A DNA stretch of 64,000 nucleotides, taken from assembly GCA_039978075.1 (NCBI GenBank), contig JBDWCA010000002.1:1178001-1242000 (forward strand). Direction: 5' to 3'. The translations under genes were made by a program, and so were the position numbers. Positions 1 through 8,643 of this stretch are shown here, piece by piece; within the stretch, counting starts at the first letter, position 1; each line of letters begins with the position of its first letter. The DNA comes from Anderseniella sp039978075 (GTDB taxonomy: Bacteria; Pseudomonadota; Alphaproteobacteria; Rhizobiales; Aestuariivirgaceae). Below the pieces are notes generated by a model. It saw only the letters and a program-made list of their open reading frames with translations. It was not told where the DNA came from and did no database searches.

Positions 1-2
1 GT

Positions 3-821
3 GCAATGCGCGCGTTCTGCAAGCGTAACCAGCCGGTGCTGTGCTCACCGTTCGTGCTTGGTGGCGCCAACACCCCGGCTTCGACCGCCGCCTCAGTTGC
101 GCAGTTGAACGCGGAAGCACTTTCAGCTCTCGCCTATACCCAGGTTGTCCGCAAAGGCTGTCCGGCGATCTATGGCCACTATCTGTCCACCGTGTCCATG
201 AGGTCCGGTGCGCCGATGGCGGGTACACCGGAAATCAGCCTGATGAATTTCATGATCGGGCAGATGGCGAGATACTATCAGGTGCCATGGCGCACCTCCA
301 ACACGCTGGGCGGTGCCAAGACGTTTGATGCGCAAGCCGGTTATGAAAGTGCGTCCACGATGATGGCAACCCTGATGGCAGGTGCCAATTACGTCTGGCA
401 CTCGGCCGGATGGAATGAAGCCGGCATGCATTGTTCGATGGCAAAGTTTGTCGTTGATGCCGAGCAATGCGCGATGGGCTACCGGATGGCTGAAGGTGTG
501 AAGTGGGATGACTTCGATGAAGCCCTGTCTGCCGTGCGTGATATCGGTCCCGGCGGGCATTATCTGGGCCACCCGCATACCCAGGCCAATTTTCAGGACG
601 CGTTCTTCATGCCTGAATTGTTTGACAACAACTCCATCGAACAATGGATTGCAGACGGGTCGCAGGAAATAACCGAGCGCGCTTTGAAGCATGTTCACAA
701 GCTGCTGGCGTCTTATGAAGAACCAAAGCTTGACGACGCTGCCGATGAGGCTTTGCGCGATTACATTGCAAGACGCGAACGCGAAATTCCGGCTGTTGAT
801 GCTCTCAACAATGAGCACTAA
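3..821 (+). CDS. Trimethylamine methyltransferase (MttB) family protein, 5' truncated by the window edge
   Basis: About 272 C-terminal residues of an MttB-superfamily protein are visible; the reading frame is open to the window start, so the true start lies outside. Family members are TIM-barrel enzymes of about 480-510 residues that move a methyl group from a methylated amine to a corrinoid protein. Most bacterial homologues lack pyrrolysine and act on quaternary amines such as glycine betaine or proline betaine. The visible part has the family's glycine- and methionine-rich barrel segments and a basic/acidic C-terminal tail. No in-frame TAG is present in the visible part. It sits 6 bp upstream of a flavin oxidoreductase, so the two are probably co-transcribed. 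The family call is firm; the substrate is unknown. Confidence 0.85.
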   Translation, partial: AMRAFCKRNQPVLCSPFVLGGANTPASTAASVAQLNAEALSALAYTQVVRKGCPAIYGHYLSTVSMRSGAPMAGTPEISLMNFMIGQMARYYQVPWRTSNTLGGAKTFDAQAGYESASTMMATLMAGANYVWHSAGWNEAGMHCSMAKFVVDAEQCAMGYRMAEGVKWDDFDEALSAVRDIGPGGHYLGHPHTQANFQDAFFMPELFDNNSIEQWIADGSQEITERALKHVHKLLASYEEPKLDDAADEALRDYIARREREIPAVDALNNEH

Positions 822-827
822 CCGGCA

Positions 828-2171
828 ATGACAGGTATTCGGGTAAGCCATAAGGCCCGTGATCCCGGCCCACCCGCCTGGGATGTGATTCTGCCATCGG
901 CCCAGGCCCATCCGGTACTGGAAGGCAGTGTCGTTGCCGACTGGTTGGTAATCGGTGCAGGTTTTGCTGGTCTGGCGGCGGCAAGGCGGTTGCGGCAACT
1001 GCATCCCGAAGCCATAATTGTGCTGCTTGAAGCCCGCCGCATCGCCGAAGGTCCCGTGGGTCGCAATTCCGGCTTCATGATTGACCTGCCGCACAATCTG
1101 GCATCCGATGACTATGCCGGTGCGCTGGAAGCAGACCGCATTCAGACCGCCATGAACCGCTCGGCCATCAGTTTTGCCCGAGATGCTGCCTGTGAATATG
1201 AAATGGGCAGCGAGGCATTTGTTGTCAGCGGCAAGACCAATGCTGCGGCGTCGGCAAAAGGTATGCGGCACAACCTGACTTACGCAAAACACCTTGGTAC
1301 GCTGGGTGAAGACCATGAGCTTCTGGATGACCGCCAGATGCGCGAAATTTGCGGTTCAGACTATTATCGCGGCGGGCTCTATACGCCCGGAACCGCGATG
1401 CTGCAGCCCGCCCTGTTTGCACGTGGCATGGCAGACGGGCTTGTTTCGCAAGGTGTAAAGGTTTTTGAGAATTCACCTGTCGTGGCATTGCAGCGTTCAG
1501 CAGGTAGCTGGAGCGCCAAGACTGACATCGCCTCGGTGCAGTCACCGAGGGTCATTCTGGCGGTGAACGGACATGTCGAAAGCTTCGGGTTTTTCAAACG
1601 GCGACTGATGCATATCTGCCTGTACGCATCAATGACGAGACCGCTGAGTGAAGATGAACAGCGCAGGCTGGGGGGCGAGCGCCTGTGGGCATTTACGCCG
1701 GCAGATCCAATGGGCACCACGGCCAGGAAAATTGCAGGTTCTGGCGGGACCCGCATAGTCGTGCGCAACGGCTTCACCTGGAATCCGGCCCGGTCTGTTG
1801 ACGAAGCGGGACTGAAGACCTTGGGCAGGGCCCACGAAAAAACCTTTCGTGCCCGGTTTGCGATGCTTGGTGATGTGGATATGGAACATAGCTGGGGCGG
1901 ATTTCTTTGCCTCAGCCGCAACAATGTCGCTGCATTTGGCGAAGTCGACGAGGGCCTGTTCTCTGCGTGTTGCCAGAACGGGCTTGGTGCTGCCAGGGGC
2001 ACCTTGTCCGGCATGCTGGCGGCGGAACAGGCTAGCGGCAATGAGACCGATCATCTGCGGTACATGCTTGCCCAGCCACAGCCTGGCCGACTGCCGCCGG
2101 AGCCGGTTGCATCAATCGGTGCCAATGCCGTCATGCGGTGGGGCGAGTTCAGGGCAGGCGCAGAACTGTGA
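828..2171 (+). CDS. FAD-dependent oxidoreductase, DAO (glycine/D-amino acid oxidase) family
   Basis: The 447-residue protein has a Rossmann dinucleotide motif G-A-G-F-A-G at residues 43-48, preceded by about 38 extra N-terminal residues. The rest has the layout of the DAO family, which includes sarcosine, dimethylglycine and glycine oxidases and oxidises secondary or tertiary amines with FAD. No signal peptide is seen, so it is probably cytoplasmic. The ATG lies 6 bp after the stop of the MttB-like gene. This pairing suggests oxidative removal of N-methyl groups left after the first methyl transfer, which is inference. The exact amine substrate cannot be read from the sequence. Confidence 0.85.
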   Translation: MTGIRVSHKARDPGPPAWDVILPSAQAHPVLEGSVVADWLVIGAGFAGLAAARRLRQLHPEAIIVLLEARRIAEGPVGRNSGFMIDLPHNLASDDYAGALEADRIQTAMNRSAISFARDAACEYEMGSEAFVVSGKTNAAASAKGMRHNLTYAKHLGTLGEDHELLDDRQMREICGSDYYRGGLYTPGTAMLQPALFARGMADGLVSQGVKVFENSPVVALQRSAGSWSAKTDIASVQSPRVILAVNGHVESFGFFKRRLMHICLYASMTRPLSEDEQRRLGGERLWAFTPADPMGTTARKIAGSGGTRIVVRNGFTWNPARSVDEAGLKTLGRAHEKTFRARFAMLGDVDMEHSWGGFLCLSRNNVAAFGEVDEGLFSACCQNGLGAARGTLSGMLAAEQASGNETDHLRYMLAQPQPGRLPPEPVASIGANAVMRWGEFRAGAEL

Positions 2172-2289
2172 CCCGGCTGTTGGCGAACATTCCGGTTGAA
2201 GCCTTCTGTCTACGATAGCGACAGATACGATCTGGTATCGAGAATCCTGAAATACCAGCAAAAAACATTCGAAATCGCGGGTTCTCACC

Positions 2290-2318
2290 ATTGTATTATG
2301 TATACAATTTGTATTATC
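2290..2318. promoter_or_regulatory. Repeat-rich operator/promoter candidate upstream of the family-5 binding protein gene
   Basis: The 9-mer TTGTATTAT occurs at 2291-2299 and again at 2310-2318, flanking the palindrome TGTATACA at 2299-2306. TTGTA and TACAA also form an inverted pair at 2291-2295 and 2303-2307. AT-rich half-sites of this kind are typical of GntR/FCD or LacI-type operators overlapping a promoter. The site is about 100 bp upstream of the binding-protein start. The regulator is not identified in the window. Confidence 0.45.
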
Positions 2319-2414
2319 GTGTCGGGTTCCAAGAGCCGGGGTGACGGTACAAGTGTCCGCACCGGGTCTGGAACTGAAAGAAAAACACATAAATGAAAAC
2401 GGGTGGAAATTGAA

Positions 2415-4007
2415 ATGGATGATAAAACACTGCTGAGCCGGATCCTCGGCGAAGGCCGCACGACCAGGCGTGAGTTCATGGTTGGCGCGACCGCCATGGG
2501 TCTCAGCATTGCTGCAGCTTCAAACATGTGGACAGAAGCGCGCGCGTCGGAACCGAAACGCGGCGGGCATATGAAGGCCGGCATGAACGACAGCAACACG
2601 ACGGACTCGCTTGATCCCGCGAGCTTTAATGCAACCGGCATGATCTGCATAAGCCGGGCGTTCCGTGACAGCCTTGTAGAAGTTGGGCAGGACAATTCCG
2701 CTGCCCCCGGTCTTGCCGAAAGCTGGGAGTCATCAGCCGACGCCAAAACCTGGCGCTTCAAGCTGCGCAAGGGTGTTACATTCTCCAACGGCAAGTCACT
2801 GACGACCGAAGATGTAATCAATTCGATCAACGTGCACCGGGGTGAAGATTCAAAGTCCGGCGCCAAGGGTGTGTTCTCCGGCATCTCTGATGTGAAAGCG
2901 GACGGCAATGACGTAGTCGTGGTCACGCTGTCCGAAGCCAATGCGTCCTTCCCGTTCCTGATGACCGACTATCACATGAATGTCGTGCCGACCAAGGACG
3001 GCAAGGCTGATGTTCTGTCAACCGATGGCACCGGCACTTACTTGTTGAAAGAGTTCAATCCCGGTGTGCGTGCGACGTTCGAGAAGAACCCGAATGCCTG
3101 GCAGGGATCTGACTTCGGCTATGTCGACAGTTGTGAAATCACCACCATTCTGGATGACACGGCACGCCAGACCGCGCTGAGTACCCAGAGTGTTGATATC
3201 ATCAACCGGCCGGCCCTGAAAACCGTTGGACTGCTCCAGCGACTGCCGCATGTCAACGTGATTGCGGTCAAGTCGAACCTGGCGTTCACCCATCCCATGC
3301 GCATGGATGTGAAGCCGTTTGACAACAACAATCTGCGTCAGGCACTCAAGCATGCCCTGCCAAGGCAGGAGTTTGTGGACAAGATCCTGTTCGGCTATGG
3401 CTCGGTCGGCAATGACCAGCCGCTTGGCCCAGCCTTCGGTTCATACGATGGTGAGCTCCAGAATGAGTACGATCTGGACAAAGCCAAGTCACTGCTCAAG
3501 AAGGCCGGCATGGAAGGCATCAAGATCGACATGCATTCCGCAGAAACCGCCTACGGTGGAGCGCTCGACGCGGCTCAGCTGTTTGCCGAGCACTTTGCCA
3601 AGATCGGCGTCAACCTGAATGTTATCCGTGAAGCCAAGGATGGGTACTGGAACAACATCTGGAACAACAAGCCGTTCTGCTCGTGCTACTGGGGTGCGCG
3701 TCCGGTTGAGGACATGATCCTGTCAATCGCCTATCTCAGCGATGCACCGTGGAATGATACGGTCATCAAGATGGACAAGGTTGACCAGCTTGTAAAAACC
3801 GCCCGTGGTGAACTGGATGATGCCAAGCGCAATGCGATGTACAAGGATGTGCAGATGCTCATTTCCCAGAATGGCGGCACGCTGGTGCCGGCATTTGGTC
3901 AGGACGTTGCCGCAACCAACAAGAAGGTCGGTATCGGTCCGAAGATCGGCGGCGGCTGGGAGATGGACGGCGGTCACTTCATCAAGCGCTGGTGGCTGAA
4001 TGCCTGA
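2415..4007 (+). CDS. ABC transporter substrate-binding protein, family 5 (peptide/nickel/opine type), Tat-exported
   Basis: The protein has about 530 residues, the normal size for SBP_bac_5 proteins, which bind peptides, opines, nickel or related solutes in the periplasm for an ABC importer. A twin-arginine signal T-R-R-E-F-M lies at residues 17-22, followed by an alanine-rich hydrophobic segment and a cleavage-like A-R-A at about 44-46. The ATG at 2415 is preferred over the GTG at 2403 because GGTGGA lies 7 bp before it. No permease or ATPase gene follows; the next gene is an enolase-superfamily enzyme behind a terminator. It is therefore an orphan binding protein here. The ligand is probably related to the methylated amine handled by the upstream genes (inference). 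Confidence 0.88.
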   Translation: MDDKTLLSRILGEGRTTRREFMVGATAMGLSIAAASNMWTEARASEPKRGGHMKAGMNDSNTTDSLDPASFNATGMICISRAFRDSLVEVGQDNSAAPGLAESWESSADAKTWRFKLRKGVTFSNGKSLTTEDVINSINVHRGEDSKSGAKGVFSGISDVKADGNDVVVVTLSEANASFPFLMTDYHMNVVPTKDGKADVLSTDGTGTYLLKEFNPGVRATFEKNPNAWQGSDFGYVDSCEITTILDDTARQTALSTQSVDIINRPALKTVGLLQRLPHVNVIAVKSNLAFTHPMRMDVKPFDNNNLRQALKHALPRQEFVDKILFGYGSVGNDQPLGPAFGSYDGELQNEYDLDKAKSLLKKAGMEGIKIDMHSAETAYGGALDAAQLFAEHFAKIGVNLNVIREAKDGYWNNIWNNKPFCSCYWGARPVEDMILSIAYLSDAPWNDTVIKMDKVDQLVKTARGELDDAKRNAMYKDVQMLISQNGGTLVPAFGQDVAATNKKVGIGPKIGGGWEMDGGHFIKRWWLNA

Positions 4008-4044
4008 TTGCCGTAGAGGCTCTCAAGCAGAATGACAATGCCTG

Positions 4045-4073
4045 GAGCGGTTCCCCCGGGAGCCGCTCTTTTT
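4045..4073 (+). terminator. Rho-independent terminator after the family-5 binding protein gene
   Basis: GAGCGGTTCCC pairs with GGGAGCCGCTC, with one G-T pair, and is followed by TTTTT at 4069-4073. It lies 38 bp past the stop codon. Confidence 0.8.
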
Positions 4074-4161
4074 ACTCAGGCAAGTGGTTTGACGTGTGAT
4101 GCAAATCCGGCCAGTTTACAGCAGGACATTGAACTAGTTTACCTTCCAAGGGGAACCGGAC

Positions 4162-5277
4162 GTGAAAATCACCCGCATCTCAATCTACCAGGTCGACCTG
4201 CCCATGACGGAAGGCTCGTACAGCTGGTCGACCCAGTCATTTTCAGCTTTTGACAGCACCGTCATTGCCATCGAAACCGATGAAGGCATTACCGGTTATG
4301 GCGAAACCTGCCCGCTTGGCCCGTCCTACCTGGCGGCCTATGCTGAAGGCGCGCGCGCCGGCATCGCCAAGATCGCCCCGGATCTGATCGGGGAGGACCC
4401 TACCGAGCTGGATTGTATCAATGACCGCATGGACCTGCTTCTGAAAGGTCACCCTTATGTCAAATCGGCCATCGACATGGCGTGCTGGGACATTTTGGGA
4501 AAGTCGGTCGGCAAGCCGGTCTATTCGCTGCTCGGCGGCAAGCGCCAGGATCAGGTCAAGCTGTTCAAGGTGATTTCACGGACCGACCCGGAGGTCATGG
4601 CGGCGCGTGTCGGCGAATATCGCGAGCTTGGGTTCAGCCAGTTCCAGATGAAGGTGGGCGAAGACCCGACTACCGATATCGAGCGTTTCAGGAAAGTGGC
4701 CGCGGCCATGCAGCCCGGTGAAGTGATGGATGCCGACGCCAATACCGGCTGGCGCCAGCACGATGCCATCCGGGTTGTCGATGCGGTCCGTCCGCTGGCC
4801 CGCGAGCACGATATTCGTCTTTACATCGAACAACCATGCCTGACCTATGAAGAATGCCTAGTGGTGCGCCAGCATACCGACCTGCCGATGATCCTGGACG
4901 AGTGCATGGAAAGTCTGAACGTGCTGATCAGGGGCTACAATGACCGGGCCATGGATTTGATAAACCTGAAGATCAACCGTATGGGCGGGCTGACCCGGGC
5001 GCGCCAGGTGCGCGACCTGTGCATTTCGCTGGGTATCGTCATGACCATTGAAGACAGCTGGGGCGGAGAGATTGCCACCTCGGCCATTGCCCACCTGGCC
5101 CAGTCAACACCGGAGGGTTTCCACTTCCAGTCATCGGCATTCCATGACTATCACACGGTGGCCATCGCAACCGGCGGGCCTGTCGTGACAGGTGGCTTCA
5201 TGCAGGCGCCCGACGCGCCAGGATTGGGTGTCGAACCGGTCATGGATGTTCTGGGCGAGCCGTTGTTCACAACCTGA
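4162..5277 (+). CDS. Mandelate racemase/muconate lactonizing enzyme family protein, hydroxyproline-betaine epimerase or cis-3-hydroxyproline dehydratase-like
   Basis: The 371-residue enolase-superfamily enzyme has an N-terminal capping domain and a barrel carrying the MLE-subgroup residues. These are Lys164 in Q-M-K-V-G, metal ligands Asp192, Glu223 and Asp246, and the second acid/base Lys270 in N-L-K-I-N-R-M-G-G. The first Lys of the usual K-x-K motif is Gln162. The overall pattern resembles enzymes acting on proline derivatives (4-hydroxyproline betaine 2-epimerase, cis-3-hydroxy-L-proline dehydratase). The start is GTG, supported by AAGGGGAA at 4148-4155. The neighbouring MttB-like, DAO-like and binding-protein genes fit betaine-type proline catabolism. 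The subfamily is an informed guess. Confidence 0.8.
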   Translation: MKITRISIYQVDLPMTEGSYSWSTQSFSAFDSTVIAIETDEGITGYGETCPLGPSYLAAYAEGARAGIAKIAPDLIGEDPTELDCINDRMDLLLKGHPYVKSAIDMACWDILGKSVGKPVYSLLGGKRQDQVKLFKVISRTDPEVMAARVGEYRELGFSQFQMKVGEDPTTDIERFRKVAAAMQPGEVMDADANTGWRQHDAIRVVDAVRPLAREHDIRLYIEQPCLTYEECLVVRQHTDLPMILDECMESLNVLIRGYNDRAMDLINLKINRMGGLTRARQVRDLCISLGIVMTIEDSWGGEIATSAIAHLAQSTPEGFHFQSSAFHDYHTVAIATGGPVVTGGFMQAPDAPGLGVEPVMDVLGEPLFTT

Positions 5278-5304
5278 ATGGTGTAACAGCGTCGCGATTG
5301 CGCT

Positions 5305-5347
5305 GCTGGAGCAATACAGGTTCAGTTGAACCGGTATTGCCCCAGCG
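5305..5347. terminator. Long inverted repeat between converging genes, probable bidirectional transcription end
   Basis: CTGG, GCAATAC (5311-5317) and GGTTCA (5319-5324) pair with TGAACC (5327-5332), GTATTGC (5334-5340) and CCAG across a GT loop, with only 1x1 mismatches. It sits between the converging enolase-family and BMP genes. There is no canonical T-run directly after the stem on either strand, so termination is inferred from position. Confidence 0.5.
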
Positions 5348-5373
5348 ATTAGCAGTAACTCAAAAAAATACGC

Positions 5374-6453
5374 CTAGCTCTGAACGCCAGCGGCGTACCA
5401 GTCCATCTTGAGCATTTCCTCGTCGGTTGCCTTGGCACCGGCTGCGTATTTTTCCATGCCCTTCTGATCCTTGATCGGGCCGGTGAACGGATGCAGCGTT
5501 CCGGCAATGATGCCTTTACGCACGGCTTCCGCGGCTTCAACCACGTTGGCCGGTATCACCTCGTTGTATGGAGAAAGTGCGACTTCGCCTTCCTTGAAAC
5601 CGCCCCAGAACGACGACGATGCCCAGGTGCCGTCCATGACGTCTTTGGCGCGCTGGATGTAATACGGTCCCCAGTTGTCAAGGATGGAGGTCAGATGTGC
5701 CTTCGGCGCGAACTTCGACATGTCCGATGCCTGACCGAATGCATAAATCCCACGCTGTTCGGCAGCCTGCAGGGCGGCCGGTGAATCGGTGTGCTGGGTG
5801 ATGATGTCACAACCCTGGTCCATCAGGGCCTTGGCAGCATCGGATTCCTTCGGCGGATCATACCAGCTTGATACCCACAGCACCTTGGTCTTGAAGTCCG
5901 GGTTCACCTTCTGGGCGGCAAGTGTGAAGGCATTGATGCCCATGACTACTTCGGGGATGGGGAACGAGGCGATGTAACCGGCGGTTGCAGTCTTCGACAT
6001 GTGGCCGGCAATGGTGCCGATAACCGCACGGCCTTCATAGAAGCGCGCGTTGTAGATCGACATGTTGGCCGACTGCTTGAAGCCGGTGGCGTGTTCAAAC
6101 TTCACATCCGGGAACTGCTTGGCGACCTTCAGGGTCGGATCCATGTAGCCGAAGGAGGTGGTAAAGATCAGCTTGTTGCCGTCCTGGGCGAGCTGGCGGA
6201 TTACGCGTTCGGCGTCCGGGCCTTCCTTGACGCTTTCAACAAAGCTGGTCTTTACCTTGTCACCGAATTCCTTTTCGATCATCAGGCGGCCCTGATCATG
6301 GGCATAGGTCCAGCCATGGTCACCGACCGGGCCGACATAGACAAAGCCTATCTTCAGCGGTTCTTCGGCAAAGGCGGCTGACTCAAGCATTGCCAGCGCA
6401 GCGGCCGAAGCGCCGGTCAGTTTTACAAAATCGCGTCTGTTGAATTTACTCAT
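5374..6453 (-). CDS. BMP family ABC transporter substrate-binding protein (PnrA/Med-like), Tat-exported
   Basis: The protein is about 359 residues from the chosen ATG at 6453, which has GGGAGA 6 bp upstream; an in-frame extension of 21 residues has no such site. The N-terminus carries R-R-D-F at residues 6-9 and an alanine-rich hydrophobic stretch ending A-F-A, a Tat-like signal. The body has the BMP-family pattern beginning I-G-F-V-Y-V-G-P-V-G-D-H-G-W, typical of periplasmic nucleoside or purine-type binding proteins. No matching permease or ATPase gene is nearby. It lies at the 3' end of a minus-strand run with nitrilase and M24 genes, so its ligand may be their substrate (inference). Confidence 0.88.
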   Translation of the reverse strand: MSKFNRRDFVKLTGASAAALAMLESAAFAEEPLKIGFVYVGPVGDHGWTYAHDQGRLMIEKEFGDKVKTSFVESVKEGPDAERVIRQLAQDGNKLIFTTSFGYMDPTLKVAKQFPDVKFEHATGFKQSANMSIYNARFYEGRAVIGTIAGHMSKTATAGYIASFPIPEVVMGINAFTLAAQKVNPDFKTKVLWVSSWYDPPKESDAAKALMDQGCDIITQHTDSPAALQAAEQRGIYAFGQASDMSKFAPKAHLTSILDNWGPYYIQRAKDVMDGTWASSSFWGGFKEGEVALSPYNEVIPANVVEAAEAVRKGIIAGTLHPFTGPIKDQKGMEKYAAGAKATDEEMLKMDWYAAGVQS

Positions 6454-6577
6454 TGGGTTCTCCCGGAAAACGTCCCTGTACCTGCAACAGGATATGCCGC
6501 GCAGGTTAGCACGCAAGTTGAATGTGGCAACTGTCCACGCCGGATTTCAGGCGTTTTTGCACGGATGTGCTGTGCTT

Positions 6578-7354
6578 TTAGGCAAGTTTCGGACGCAAGA
6601 CCACCAGATCTGCAAAATAAGGTAACCGCTGGCGGACTGCAGCCACGCGGGAAGCTTCCAGTGTCGCCGTGATCAACTGTGGCTGGTCGGACGCGCGTGC
6701 TACATCGCGCCCGTCGGGCCCGACAATGCAACTGGCACCTGCATAGGTGATATCACCCTCGCTACCGGCATGATTGGCATAGAGCGCATAGCAGCCGTTT
6801 TCAAAGGCGCGGGCAGGCACCACCCGGTGGGCAACCTGATCCCATTGCGCGCCCAGCGCCGTCGGGACAATAACGACCTCCGCACCGGTCATGCAGGCGG
6901 CGCGGACGGTCTCGGGAAACTCCACGTCATAACAGATCACCAGCGCACACTTCATGCCTCCAAGCTCGAAGGTTGTGAGCTTGCCTCCCGGCTCAAAGAA
7001 GGTTTGCTCAAAACCCGGCGGAATGGCGAGCTTGCGATGATTGGCGAGGACTGCACCGGTTCCCGAAACAACGAGCGCTGAATTGTAGACGATCGTGCCA
7101 TCACACTCGGGGTAGCCATAGCAAATGGCGGTTCTGGTCTGGCGGGCAAGGTCTGCAACACTTTGTGCAAACGGTCCGTCAGCAGGTTCGGCAAGCTCAT
7201 GCAGGTGACTGCCGACATTGTATCCGGACATGAACAGTTCCGGGCAGACAACCAGATCCAGCTGCTGACCCGCAATGGCCTCTGCCAGATTGGCCAGCCG
7301 CTCTGCCGGTCCCAGACCTGCACCATTACTCTGGAAGATACCGGCCCTGAGCAT
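6578..7354 (-). CDS. Carbon-nitrogen hydrolase (nitrilase superfamily)
   Basis: The protein is 258 residues from the ATG at 7354, which starts 2 bp after the stop of the upstream M24 gene and implies translational coupling. The Glu-Lys-Cys triad of the nitrilase superfamily is visible: Glu39 in C-P-E-L-F, Lys108 in H-R-K-L-A-I-P-P and Cys141 in I-C-Y-D-V-E-F-P-E. The length is typical of single-domain omega-amidase or carbamoylase-like members that hydrolyse amides or N-carbamoyl groups in the cytoplasm. Grouping with an M24 C-N hydrolase and a racemase-fold enzyme suggests stepwise cleavage of a cyclic or substituted amide. The substrate is not predictable. Confidence 0.88.
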   Translation of the reverse strand: MLRAGIFQSNGAGLGPAERLANLAEAIAGQQLDLVVCPELFMSGYNVGSHLHELAEPADGPFAQSVADLARQTRTAICYGYPECDGTIVYNSALVVSGTGAVLANHRKLAIPPGFEQTFFEPGGKLTTFELGGMKCALVICYDVEFPETVRAACMTGAEVVIVPTALGAQWDQVAHRVVPARAFENGCYALYANHAGSEGDITYAGASCIVGPDGRDVARASDQPQLITATLEASRVAAVRQRLPYFADLVVLRPKLA

Positions 7355-7356
7355 GC

Positions 7357-8514
7357 TCACCGGTTCACCACCAGCAATTGCCGCGGATACTCGGTCAGGT
7401 AGTTGCAACCCGTCTCGGTGACCACAACCGAGTCGCCAATACGCCCGCCAAGTTCGCCATCGACACTGATGCCGCCGTCGACCGCAAAGGTCATGCCGGC
7501 TTTGAGGATCGTCTTGTCGCCGTGCTTCAGTTCAGGGCTTTCAAGATAGGCCATGCCGATCGAGCGTCCGGTGCGGTAGCCGGTGGCATAACCGCGCTCG
7601 CCATAGACTTCGTTGGCGGCTTCGGCGATCGACTCTGCCGTGACCCCGGGACGGATGGCGGCAATGGCGGCCTGCTGCGCATCAATTGCGGCCTGCTGAA
7701 TTCTCGCGGCCTCGTCCGACACTTCGAGAATGTGGAACATGCGGTCGAAGCCGAGCTTGTACTGCTTGAACTGCGCCATGTTGCAGAAGCAGAAATACAC
7801 CGGGTCACCGCGCTCCAGAAGTTTCACGCTGGCCCGGCGGTGCACCATGGACGTATCTCGGCCTGACTGCATGACCTGCAAATTGTGGATCATCGGTGAG
7901 ACGAACTGTTCCCAGCCCTTTGCGGTGAGAAAACCGGCCGCCTTGCGGGTGCCTGCATTGATGACGGCGAGCGCTGCTTCATATTCAGGGGCGTTTTCGG
8001 CCAACGCACCTTCGGCCGCGCTCATCATGGCCCCGGCAATCTGGCCGGCCTGTTTCATCACCTCGATTTCAAGCGGCGACTTGATCATGCGCATGGCACC
8101 GATCAGGGAAGTAATGTCGCGCAGTTCCACGCCCGCGAGATGGTCATCAATCCAGTTGCGCACGATGATCGGCAGGCCGTTGCGCTCAATACCGATTGTC
8201 TTGTGAGAGCTGCCCAGTGTATCGGTCAGCACGTTCTCCCAGCGATTGTCGCCGGCGTCTTCCCAGGTGCGCACATCGTCCACCCAGGTCATGGCACCGA
8301 CCATCTCGCTTTCCATCAGTGGCGTGACAACGATGGGAGCATCATCAGCCCGGACGATCAGAAAGGTGGGGCGGCCGAACTCGACCGACAGATAACCCCA
8401 GAATCCGGCAAAATAGGCGATGGTGCTTTCATCGGTGATCAGAGCGATCTCAAGACCTGCATCTTTCATGCGGGCCTGGAGTTCTGCGGTGCGGGCGCGG
8501 GCTTCTTCGAGCAT
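7357..8514 (-). CDS. M24 family (pita-bread fold) hydrolase lacking metal ligands, creatinase/ectoine-hydrolase-like
   Basis: The 385-residue protein has the two-domain layout of the aminopeptidase P/creatinase family. The usual metal-binding residues are not apparent: the G-H-G-I-G region reads G-R-S-I-G, the E-P-G segment reads V-D-G-G, and the final R-I-E-D reads R-I-G-D. Loss of the metal site is known in creatinase and in ectoine hydrolase (EutD/DoeA), which act on C-N bonds rather than X-Pro peptides. It is the first gene of a minus-strand unit with the nitrilase and BMP genes, divergent from a racemase-fold gene. The family is certain; the activity is inferred. Confidence 0.82.
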   Translation of the reverse strand: MLEEARARTAELQARMKDAGLEIALITDESTIAYFAGFWGYLSVEFGRPTFLIVRADDAPIVVTPLMESEMVGAMTWVDDVRTWEDAGDNRWENVLTDTLGSSHKTIGIERNGLPIIVRNWIDDHLAGVELRDITSLIGAMRMIKSPLEIEVMKQAGQIAGAMMSAAEGALAENAPEYEAALAVINAGTRKAAGFLTAKGWEQFVSPMIHNLQVMQSGRDTSMVHRRASVKLLERGDPVYFCFCNMAQFKQYKLGFDRMFHILEVSDEAARIQQAAIDAQQAAIAAIRPGVTAESIAEAANEVYGERGYATGYRTGRSIGMAYLESPELKHGDKTILKAGMTFAVDGGISVDGELGGRIGDSVVVTETGCNYLTEYPRQLLVVNR

Positions 8515-8643
8515 GTGAACTGTCCTGGATGGGTTGTCGAAGCCTGCAACCTTAGGTTTTGCAAAGACAAAGTCTTTGCTAAAAACGACATTCCTGGCCT
8601 AGGCTTGGCGATTGGCTGCATGTTTTCCAAGCGGTGGTTTTAC

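Noticed and set aside
3..821. Pyrrolysine-type MttB
   Set aside because: No in-frame TAG occurs in the visible part; the region where it would lie is outside the window, so the pyrrolysine form cannot be claimed.
123..1316. 397-codon minus-strand open frame across the MttB-like and DAO genes
   Set aside because: It is antisense to two clearly recognisable genes, has cysteine/arginine-rich shadow composition and no ribosome site or family resemblance.
8140..8619. N-terminal extension of the racemase-fold gene
   Set aside because: The open frame runs antisense through the M24 gene; the family N-terminus begins near 8644.
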